A stretch of DNA of 64,000 bases from Chitinophaga sp. (GTDB lineage: Bacteria > Bacteroidota > Bacteroidia > Chitinophagales > Chitinophagaceae), in contig NZ_JAGHZS010000005.1 of the NCBI RefSeq assembly GCF_017745275.1, positions 1-64,000 on the forward strand, read 5' to 3'. This document shows, piece by piece, positions 36,296 through 42,950 of the stretch. The number at the start of each line of letters is the position of its first letter. The first letter of the stretch is position 1. The translations under genes were made by a program, and so were the position numbers. The notes under the pieces were generated by a model, which saw only the letters and a list, made by a program, of their open reading frames with translations, made no database searches and was not told the DNA's origin.

Positions 36296-36303
36296 TATCT
36301 TTG
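36296..36303 (+). promoter_or_regulatory. Predicted -7 box of the HAD gene
   Basis: TATCTTTG matches TAnnTTTG exactly, 22 bp before the ATG at 36325. The expected -33 position falls inside the end of the heptad hairpin, without a clear TTG. Confidence 0.55.
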
Positions 36304-36324
36304 CGCCTTACAAAAAAAGGCACA

Positions 36325-36984
36325 ATGAACCAGCAGCAAAAAGCATTTATATTCGACCTCAACGGTACCATGATTGACGATATGGAATACCACCTCGAAG
36401 GATGGTATAACATGCTCAACAAACTGGGCGCCAACCTGCCACGGGAGATTGTAAGAAGTCATATGTATGGCAAGAATGAAGAGTTACTGGTGCGCATCTT
36501 CGGGGACACCCACTTTACCCCGCAACAAATGCAGGAAATTGCGCATGAGAAAGAAGTACTATACCAGGAAGCTTTCCGTCCCCACCTGAAGCTGATTGAA
36601 GGGCTGCCGGCATTCCTGGAAAAGGCGGCTGTCAGCAACATTCCAATGGCCATTGGCTCTGCTGCCAACACTTTCAACATCAATTACGTATTGGATAACC
36701 TGGATTTACGCCATTACCTGAAGGCGGTAGTAAGCGCCGGCGATGTAGCCACCAGCAAACCGAATCCGGAAGTATTCCTGAAATGTGCCTCTTTACTGGG
36801 CGCTACACCCGCCAATTGTATTGTGTTTGAAGATGCGCCTAAAGGCGTGGAAGCTGCGGCAAATGCAGGCATGCAAGCGGTAGTGCTCACTACCATGCAT
36901 ACACGGGAAGAATTCGATGCTTACAACAATATCATCGCATTTGTGGCAGATTATACGGATCCGGTGTTACAACAACTGTTTTGA
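36325..36984 (+). CDS. HAD-superfamily hydrolase (beta-phosphoglucomutase-like) with DxN motif
   Basis: 219 residues. Motif I reads FDLNGTMID: the nucleophile Asp is present but the second Asp (general acid/base, DxD) is Asn. A helical cap (about 20-85), motif II region GSAANT, the motif III lysine in TSKPNPEVFL, and motif IV FEDAPKGVEAA all follow the beta-PGM/phosphatase subfamily. A cytoplasmic phosphatase or mutase on a small phosphorylated sugar is likely, but the Asn change could lower or alter activity. ATG 36325 is chosen as it follows a good -7 box. Confidence 0.85.
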   Translation: MNQQQKAFIFDLNGTMIDDMEYHLEGWYNMLNKLGANLPREIVRSHMYGKNEELLVRIFGDTHFTPQQMQEIAHEKEVLYQEAFRPHLKLIEGLPAFLEKAAVSNIPMAIGSAANTFNINYVLDNLDLRHYLKAVVSAGDVATSKPNPEVFLKCASLLGATPANCIVFEDAPKGVEAAANAGMQAVVLTTMHTREEFDAYNNIIAFVADYTDPVLQQLF

Positions 36985-37066
36985 TTCATTGGAAATATAT
37001 CGCAATATAATTTCCTAATGTCAGCCGGGTGCTATAAATTGCCGGCCTATCTAAATAGTTCGCGTT

Positions 37067-37771
37067 ATGATACGTTATTCAGGGCAATCAAGAATGCTGG
37101 TAGCAGTTGATTGTATCATTTTCGGTTTTGATGGAGAAGAATTGAAGCTGCTGCTGATCAAGCGGGGATTCGAGCCACAAAAAAATAAATGGAGCCTGAT
37201 GGGCGGATTTGTACAGGCAGATGAAAGCTTTGAAACAGCTGCTGAGCGCGTACTCCACAAGCTAACAGGACTTGAGGGCGTATACATGGAACAGCTCTTC
37301 GCGTTCGGGGAACCCTCCCGCGACCCCGTAGAACGTACCGTTTCCATCGCCTACTTTGCCCTGATTGATATCAACCAGCTAAAGTTACAAATCAGCGATG
37401 ACTACCACGCAGAGTGGATTTCATTGGATAAACTGCCGGACCTGGTTTTTGATCATACTGATATGGTGAAGATGGCCCAGGAAAAAATTCGCTATAAAGC
37501 CGCTATACACCCTATTTTGTTTGAACTGCTACCACTGAAGTTTACGATACCCCAATTGCAGCTACTGTATGAAGCCGTATACGACGTAACATTCGATAAA
37601 CGCAATTTCAGCCGCAAAGTATTGTCAACAGGACTGCTGATAAAACAGAAAGATAAAGATCGCCTCAGTTCCAAACGGGGCGCCTTCTACTTCAAACTGG
37701 ATAAACGCAAGTACAACGCTAAATTTAATGCCTTCCTGAACTTTGTAACAGATCCGGGCAACCTGCGCTAG
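37067..37771 (+). CDS. Nudix-fold transcriptional regulator (NrtR/AraR-like)
   Basis: 234 residues. An N-terminal Nudix fold (about 8-140) with GGFVQADESFETAAERVLHK: the catalytic REXXEE core of the Nudix box is replaced by RVLHKLTG, so hydrolysis is unlikely. A C-terminal winged-helix domain (about 155-230) includes FTIPQLQLLYEAVYD and NFSRKVLSTGLL, as in NrtR and the Bacteroides arabinose regulator AraR. It should bind DNA and be controlled by a nucleotide-sugar or ADP-ribose-like ligand. The target is not evident. A CTATCTAAATAG-containing stretch just upstream (37049-37060) could be an autoregulatory site. Confidence 0.87.
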   Translation: MIRYSGQSRMLVAVDCIIFGFDGEELKLLLIKRGFEPQKNKWSLMGGFVQADESFETAAERVLHKLTGLEGVYMEQLFAFGEPSRDPVERTVSIAYFALIDINQLKLQISDDYHAEWISLDKLPDLVFDHTDMVKMAQEKIRYKAAIHPILFELLPLKFTIPQLQLLYEAVYDVTFDKRNFSRKVLSTGLLIKQKDKDRLSSKRGAFYFKLDKRKYNAKFNAFLNFVTDPGNLR

Positions 37772-37786
37772 GAGAGGGGGAAAGGA

Positions 37787-37811
37787 AGAGGGACGCGAAA
37801 CGCGTCCCTCT
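37787..37811. terminator. Hairpin at a convergent junction
   Basis: AGAGGGACGCG and CGCGTCCCTCT pair perfectly (11 bp, loop AAA). It separates the Nudix-type gene and the alkaline phosphatase fusion. There is no T-tract on either strand, so termination efficiency is uncertain. Confidence 0.65.
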
Positions 37812-37820
37812 GTGAACTAT

Positions 37821-39650
37821 TTAGAGCCGAAAGCATTTCAGCATCTTCGCGTGTATTTCATTATTCTCATACACCCCACGGAACAGTTGGGAATTAGGAC
37901 CGTAAGCAAACACCATTACCGGGATACCCGTGTGATCATTGGTGGCAAAGTGACCGCGTAAGGTACCTTTTGCAATATCGCCGTCCATCAGGGCCAGGCC
38001 GCCGGTTTCATGGTCTGCCGTTACAATCACCGTCGTTTGTTTGTCTTTATCTGCAAAGCGCAGGGCTTCTCCAATGGCATCATCAAAATCAAGCATTTCA
38101 CGCACCAGGTAGTCCAGGTCGTTGAAGTGCCCGCCATGGTCTATACGGGAACCTTCCACCATCAGGAAAAATCCCTTCCCGGAAGCATTTAACTGTTGTA
38201 AAGCCTTTTTCAAAGCTGTTTTCAGGTATGCTCCCCGGCCATTACGCATAGACGTAACTACTTTGTCGCTGAGGATCACCAACGTCCTTTTTTTCATCGC
38301 CGGATCCCAGCTATCCAGGTTATCATACATTTGAATGCCTGCATCAGACAGGGCTGCGCCGCCGTCTCTCTCCAGTTCTTCTCTGCCACCACCTACTGCC
38401 AGTTGCAGCTTGCTGCTGAGTAATTGCCTGTTCAGGGTATAGGTGCTGTCCCGGTCTGGCGTATGACCGTAGAAAGAGCCTGGGGTAGCGCCGGTAATTT
38501 CTTCCGTTACAATCACCCCACTCTGGATACCCTTGGGCGCCAGCACTTCCGGAAGTACCGGGATGGAAACATACGTGTTGTCCATACCAATAGCCCGGTT
38601 GTGGGTTTTGCTGCCGGTACCCAGCGCAGAGCCGCCTGCAGCGGAGTCAGTATGGTAGTTATCGGTCGACTGGGTTTTAGACAGGCCAACCTGTTTCATC
38701 TGGAAGATATTGAGCGCGCCTTTGTTGGCGGTATAACCTGCAAACATTTCTGCCAGGCCGGTACCATCACCGATAAAGAGGATGACGTTTTTAGAACGTA
38801 CCTGTGTGGCATCAGATACATAACTCGGTGTATATACAGGATGTACCGGCATATCACCTGCAGTGGTATGCGTGGTTTTATGCATCACATCATACAATTC
38901 TTCCGGATGGTCGGTTCCAATCCAGTCTACACCCAGGTCCATCAATTTATAATACGTGGACCGGGTAGAAGGAGCGCCCCAGAAACGGAAAGCATACCCT
39001 TGCTGGTGTACCTGGTCAATTACCTGGGTCACTTTTTTCAGTTCCGCCGGTACCAGGGTGCCTTTGCCATTCCATTTGGCGTATTGGCCGAAGTCCACGC
39101 TCAGCATAGCGATGCGGGATTTTAACGCCGCCGGATATACGCTGTCTGGTCTGCCGTCAAAAAAGAAGATAGGATCGAATTTTTCCCATTCGGTCATTGG
39201 AGGCAGGTTACCGGAGATCACGAGCTTCACTGCGGATGGGTTGGTGTTGCGGTCGAAATATTGGCGGTATGGCAGCAGCAGGGTTTGTAATGCCTGCAGG
39301 GTGGAACTGCCTTCTGTTTTAATATCTATCAGTAACTGCATGGGAGAGTTATCTGCATAAGGTTTGCCGTTATACAGGGCAAACTGGCGCAGTACCGGTT
39401 GCAGGTACATTTCTTTAAAGGTACGGAAGGGAGTGATAGCACTGGGATCATGTGCTACGTATATGACACCCTCTTTCAGGTGTATATCTGCCTCAATAGA
39501 CCCAAACTGCAGGGAGGCGGCAGCATAAAAGGGCGTTGCACGTTCATAGTCGTTGTGCGAATGCGCCGCTGCCATCGTGTATTGCCTGATTTGTGCATGT
39601 GCACTGGCCGCCAGTAATACACCCGACAAAACCGAAACAAAATTCTTCAT
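37821..39650 (-). CDS. GDPD/PI-PLC-like phosphodiesterase fused to alkaline phosphatase
   Basis: About 609 residues with signal peptide (MKNFVSVLSGVLLAASAHAQ, start 39650; the reading frame extends to 39734 but hides the signal). N-terminal half (about 25-265): HSHNDYERATPFY, SIEADIHL, VAHDPSAITPF, IGTDHPEEL, a GDPD/PI-PLC-like TIM barrel. C-terminal half (about 285-609): alkaline phosphatase with FIGDGTG, the serine nucleophile region TDSAAGGSALGTG, VEGSRIDHGGH and TADHETGG, all metal/phosphate ligands. It would cleave phosphodiesters and then release phosphate in the periplasm or outside. Confidence 0.9.
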   Translation of the reverse strand: MKNFVSVLSGVLLAASAHAQIRQYTMAAAHSHNDYERATPFYAAASLQFGSIEADIHLKEGVIYVAHDPSAITPFRTFKEMYLQPVLRQFALYNGKPYADNSPMQLLIDIKTEGSSTLQALQTLLLPYRQYFDRNTNPSAVKLVISGNLPPMTEWEKFDPIFFFDGRPDSVYPAALKSRIAMLSVDFGQYAKWNGKGTLVPAELKKVTQVIDQVHQQGYAFRFWGAPSTRSTYYKLMDLGVDWIGTDHPEELYDVMHKTTHTTAGDMPVHPVYTPSYVSDATQVRSKNVILFIGDGTGLAEMFAGYTANKGALNIFQMKQVGLSKTQSTDNYHTDSAAGGSALGTGSKTHNRAIGMDNTYVSIPVLPEVLAPKGIQSGVIVTEEITGATPGSFYGHTPDRDSTYTLNRQLLSSKLQLAVGGGREELERDGGAALSDAGIQMYDNLDSWDPAMKKRTLVILSDKVVTSMRNGRGAYLKTALKKALQQLNASGKGFFLMVEGSRIDHGGHFNDLDYLVREMLDFDDAIGEALRFADKDKQTTVIVTADHETGGLALMDGDIAKGTLRGHFATNDHTGIPVMVFAYGPNSQLFRGVYENNEIHAKMLKCFRL

Positions 39651-39719
39651 TGTATAATTCATCTGTTGTAAAATGCAGTGGTTACTTTGTAAATAAAGCG
39701 TTCCCCCGTTTAAAGGGGG

Positions 39720-39727
39720 CAAAGGTA
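39720..39727 (-). promoter_or_regulatory. Predicted -7 box of the phosphatase fusion gene
   Basis: The minus strand reads TACCTTTG, a perfect TAnnTTTG. A CCCCC/GGGGG hairpin (39702-39718) follows at the likely transcript start. No TTG at ideal -33 spacing. Confidence 0.5.
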
Positions 39728-39923
39728 GCAACAATCTTATCTGGCAGCCTTCCGGTAGTAGTTTATCATTATGTTAATTGTTGCCGTTGAAAAATCGATT
39801 TAGTTGAGCATTCAGCAACTAAGATATTATTTTTTGCCGGCAAAAGAAAAGTATTGGATAAGCAGGGAAAGAAGGAGATGGAAATCGGGGAAATTACAGG
39901 TTAAACAAGTTGGCAGTAAATCA

Positions 39924-40469
39924 TCAGAGAGTAGGCCAGTTTTGAACCAGTTCTTTCAGCAGGTTTTGTCCTTCCTGCCATTCTCCCAAACCGGATTCAC
40001 TATTGATATGACCTTTGGCGCCGGCATTCACAAAACGGCTGCCCCATTTACCGGCAAAAAAAGCCGCCCGCTCCAACGAACAATACGGATCATTAGTACT
40101 GGCTACAATAATGCTTTTAAAAGGCAGCTTCACCAATGGAATGGGCGAAAATCCTACCGCAGCAGCCGGAAACCCTGGTCTTTCTGCATCTGCCGGGGCT
40201 ACCAGCAACGCAGCGGTAATTTTGGTTTTGCTTTGCGCCGCCCAATGCGCCAATGCAATACAAGCCAGGCTATGGGCGGCAATCACCACCTGTGGCCCCG
40301 CCGCTTTTACCGATTGCTCTATCTGCGCTATCCAGCGTTCGCAAACCGGCGCGTCCCAATCCGTTTGCTCAATCCGCCTGGTACCGGGTATAGACTGTTC
40401 CCACAGGGTTTGCCAGTGTAAAGGACCAGAGCTACCCAACCCTGGTGCAGTCAGAACTTTAATTTCCAT
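39924..40469 (-). CDS. RBBP9/YdeN-family alpha/beta hydrolase
   Basis: 181 residues: KVLTAPGLGSSGPLHWQTLW at the N-terminus, nucleophile serine in AAHSLACIAL, aspartate near STNDPYCS, and histidine in GAKGHINSESGLG. This is the compact serine-hydrolase fold of the RBBP9/YdeN group, probably acting on small ester or amide substrates in the cytoplasm. Natural substrate unknown. Single gene; a possible -7 box TATCTTTC lies just upstream. Confidence 0.88.
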   Translation of the reverse strand: MEIKVLTAPGLGSSGPLHWQTLWEQSIPGTRRIEQTDWDAPVCERWIAQIEQSVKAAGPQVVIAAHSLACIALAHWAAQSKTKITAALLVAPADAERPGFPAAAVGFSPIPLVKLPFKSIIVASTNDPYCSLERAAFFAGKWGSRFVNAGAKGHINSESGLGEWQEGQNLLKELVQNWPTL

Positions 40470-40543
40470 GACGTTATTTGTGTGTTGAAAGATAGCAAAA
40501 GAATAACGAATTATGAATTACGTATGACGGATGGCCGGGAAAA

Positions 40544-40580
40544 GGCTATTATAAAATAGCCGGAGCTGGAAAGCCCCGGC
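40544..40580 (-). other. Pair of overlapping hairpins upstream of the RBBP9-type gene
   Basis: GGCTATT/AATAGCC (40544-40561, loop ATAA) and GCCGGAGCT/AGCCCCGGC (40559-40580, loop GGAA) share bases, so only one can form at a time. On the minus strand the first is followed by TTTT. This could be a terminator or an attenuator for the hydrolase gene. Confidence 0.35.
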
Positions 40581-40781
40581 AACAGGTAACAACCAAAACA
40601 GCATTGATTAATACTGAGTATTTTAACGAAAGAGTGTTATTCCGGCTAATGCCAGTATGATAAACTTTTAATTGTTATGGATTAAAGAATAGGAAAACAT
40701 TATTCAACACGTGGATTTTATGGGTTTAAAATGTCTAATTGACAATTATTATGGTGCGAAAATACGGTACAAAAAGGTTAT

Positions 40782-40814
40782 AAAAAAAAGAAAGGTCGAA
40801 AGAATTCGACCTTT
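40782..40814 (-). terminator. Intrinsic terminator of the putative small RNA
   Basis: AAAGGTCGAA and TTCGACCTTT (10-bp perfect stem, 40791-40814) are followed on the minus strand by C and eight T. No minus-strand gene ends nearby, so it should terminate a non-coding transcript. Confidence 0.75.
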
Positions 40815-40930
40815 ATTGCTAAAATTCCACGTTATGGCACTCAGGTCCATAAAAAGTTAATCAGCTTGTCCGGCGTAACCGGTATATAATGTGTGATATT
40901 TACGCTTTGGTTGGGGTATTTCTCCTCCTG
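40782..40930 (-). ncRNA. Putative small structured RNA, about 145 nt
   Basis: A good promoter (40936-40966) and a strong terminator (40791-40814) on the same strand bracket a stretch without a convincing reading frame. Within it, GCGTAA pairs with TTACGC, CCGG with CCGG around TTACG, and TTATGG with CCATAA, giving several stem-loops. It lies in the largest gap of the window (40470-41102). I do not recognise a known RNA family: no 6S, SRP or tmRNA signature seen. The remainder of the gap is AT-rich and featureless. Confidence 0.55.
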
Positions 40931-40935
40931 CTGTA

Positions 40936-40966
40936 CAAAAGTAAATGAAGCTAAAACGATTGTCAA
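40936..40966 (-). promoter_or_regulatory. Promoter of the putative small RNA
   Basis: On the minus strand TTG (in CCTTGAC, 40964-40966), a 20-bp spacer and TACTTTTG (40936-40943) match the Bacteroidota TTG-N19-21-TAnnTTTG consensus exactly. Confidence 0.68.
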
Positions 40967-41102
40967 GGAATTAGCAAATAATATTTTAAAAAAAATGAAA
41001 TGAAGCCATGGGCGGCTGTTCTAGGCAAACAAGATAATTTCAAGGCCCCCTTGTTATAATCTTTAAAGATAAATGAGTACTTTTTTACCAATCTGAACAT
41101 CC

Positions 41103-41903
41103 ATGAAACGCATCCTGACAAGTACGCTGTTGTTATGTAACCTGGCGATCAATGCTATCGCCCAACAGCAGCCGGGTAAAGCACTCACCGTTACCCTCGA
41201 TTACTATTACAACAACGAGTTTAAGCCCGGTAAAGATGGCACACCGGTACGCTGGCACTATATCTGGAGCGAAACAGACATGGGAGGCCTGTCTATATGG
41301 GGACACGTTTTTGACTCCCTGGGCGTAAAAAGAGATAGCCTGCTCCAGGCGCCCACTGCGGCCAACCTGGCAAAAACGGATATCTATATGATCATTGACC
41401 CGGATACCGACAAAGAATCTCCCCACCCCAACTATATGAATAAAAAGGATGCTGCAGCTATCGCCAACTGGGTAAAAGCCGGCGGTGTCCTGGTGCTGTT
41501 GGAAAACGATTCCGCCAATGCGGAATTCGATCACTTTAATCAACTGAGTGAAAAATTTGGTATCCACTTTAATGGGGATAGCCGTAACCGTGTGAAAGGT
41601 AAAAACTGGGAGCAGGGTACCTTTAACCTCCCTGCAGGACACGAAATTTTTACCCGCGGGGAAAAAGTATACATCAAGGAATTATCGACTATACAGCTGA
41701 AGTTGCCTGCCAGAGCCGTTTTTAAAGACGGCGATGATGTAATCATGGCAGTGGCCCGGGTGGGAAAAGGAACGGTATTCGCCGTAGGAGACCCCTGGTT
41801 TTATAACGAATATGTAGATGGAAAGAGATTACCGGCATCTTACCAAAATATAGAAGCAGCAACAGACCTGACCCGGTGGCTGATTGAAGCAGCTAGCTTT
41901 TAG
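41103..41903 (+). CDS. Secreted GATase-like (DUF4350-type) domain protein
   Basis: 266 residues with signal peptide (cleavage near AIAQQ). The mature protein (VTLDYYYNNEFKPG, LSIWGHVFDSLGV, TDIYMIIDPDTDKE, IANWVKAGGVLVLLENDS, ATVFAVGDPWFYNEY-like) resembles the C-terminal module attached to unsaturated rhamnogalacturonyl hydrolases (GH105/GH88-type) in Bacteroidota, a glutamine-amidotransferase-like fold. Here it stands alone. The glycosidase domain is absent and no remnant lies upstream. Role unknown. Its last codons (AASF, stop) are inside a heptad hairpin. Confidence 0.72.
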   Translation: MKRILTSTLLLCNLAINAIAQQQPGKALTVTLDYYYNNEFKPGKDGTPVRWHYIWSETDMGGLSIWGHVFDSLGVKRDSLLQAPTAANLAKTDIYMIIDPDTDKESPHPNYMNKKDAAAIANWVKAGGVLVLLENDSANAEFDHFNQLSEKFGIHFNGDSRNRVKGKNWEQGTFNLPAGHEIFTRGEKVYIKELSTIQLKLPARAVFKDGDDVIMAVARVGKGTVFAVGDPWFYNEYVDGKRLPASYQNIEAATDLTRWLIEAASF

Positions 41904-41993
41904 CCATTAGCTTCTAGCAAAATGCAGCGGAGATTAACATTTAATGTTCTCCGCTGCATTTTGCTAGAAGCTAATGGCTAAAAGCTAACCGCT
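41888..41993. repeat. Heptad hairpin element 3 (subfamily A), overlaps both flanking genes
   Basis: Left units AGCAGCT, AGCTTTT, AGCCATT, AGCTTCT, AGCAAAA. Right units TTTTGCT, AGAAGCT, AATGGCT, AAAAGCT, AACCGCT. The core TGCAGCGGAGA pairs with TTCTCCGCTGCA, and further pairs with AACATT/AATGTT complete a stem of about 45 bp. It encodes the C-termini of the GATase-like protein and of QueG. Confidence 0.9.
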
Positions 41994-42899
41994 TAAAAAA
42001 TCCAGGTTACGGCGAATCCCACCAAACTTGCTGCGCTTAAGGGGAGAATGACGGAAAATGGTTTTAAAAGCTTCTTCTGTCAACTCTTCCCAGTCGCGGG
42101 TAGAGAAGTTAAGAATAGCCGGTATAGGCGTAAACTCCGCCTCCTGGTGGGCTTTGGAAAACCGGTTCCATGGACACACATCCTGGCAGGTATCACAGCC
42201 AAACATCCAGTCATCAAACTGCCCCTTCATCTTATCCGGTATCAACTGGTCTTTTAGCTCTATGGTAAAGTAGGAAATACATTTGCTGCCGTCTACTACG
42301 CCCGGTGCTACCAGCGCTTCCGTAGGACAGGCATCCAGGCAACGTGTACAGGACCCGCAGTAGTCGCCCACCGGGCCATCATACTCAAGCGCCAGATCCG
42401 TAATCAGCGTGGCAATAAAGAAAAATGATCCGGCCTGTTTATGAATAAGGTTCCCGTTTTTACCAATCCAGCCCAACCCGCTACGCCTGGCCCAGGCACG
42501 CTCCAACACCGGCGCAGAATCCACGAAACCGCGGCCCTGAACTGGTCCTATATGCTCCTGCATGCGCAGCAACATGGTTTTCAGCTTTGCCCGGATCACC
42601 TCGTGATAGTCATGACCATAAGCATATTTGGAAATACGCGGGGCATCGCTGCGCTGCCGCTCGGAAGGAAAGTAATTAAACAACAAGGTAATTACAGACC
42701 GGGCGCCATCTACCAGTTTACGGGGATCTATACGCTTGTCGAAATGATTCTCCATATACTGCATGTTGCCATGCATGCCCTTACTCAGCCAGGCCTCCAG
42801 TCTGCGCGCATCCTCATCCAACTGCACCGCCTGCGCGATACCGCAGTGATCAAATCCCAGTTCCCTGGCCAGCTCTTTTATGAATAAAGTATGCGTCAT
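41985..42899 (-). CDS. queG: Epoxyqueuosine reductase
   Basis: 304 residues. An N-terminal cobalamin-binding reductase domain ([33 protein letters not shown]) and two 4Fe-4S motifs: [16 protein letters not shown] and [11 protein letters not shown]. QueG carries out the last step of queuosine synthesis in tRNA, reducing epoxyqueuosine with cobalamin. It lacks the C-terminal HEAT domain seen in some QueG proteins, giving the short form. Divergent from the DUF3857 pair by 51 bp. Its last residues (FLSG) are encoded within heptad hairpin 3. Confidence 0.95.
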   Translation of the reverse strand: MTHTLFIKELARELGFDHCGIAQAVQLDEDARRLEAWLSKGMHGNMQYMENHFDKRIDPRKLVDGARSVITLLFNYFPSERQRSDAPRISKYAYGHDYHEVIRAKLKTMLLRMQEHIGPVQGRGFVDSAPVLERAWARRSGLGWIGKNGNLIHKQAGSFFFIATLITDLALEYDGPVGDYCGSCTRCLDACPTEALVAPGVVDGSKCISYFTIELKDQLIPDKMKGQFDDWMFGCDTCQDVCPWNRFSKAHQEAEFTPIPAILNFSTRDWEELTEEAFKTIFRHSPLKRSKFGGIRRNLDFLSG

Positions 42900-42950
42900 C
42901 TCCGCGAAATTACATGAAATTTTATACCTTCATCCCGCATATTATCCGAT

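Noticed and set aside
40790..40869. A short peptide frame starting MDLSAITWNF on the minus strand inside the small RNA
   Set aside because: It runs through the terminator stem and T-tract, has no ribosome-binding signal and no family resemblance.
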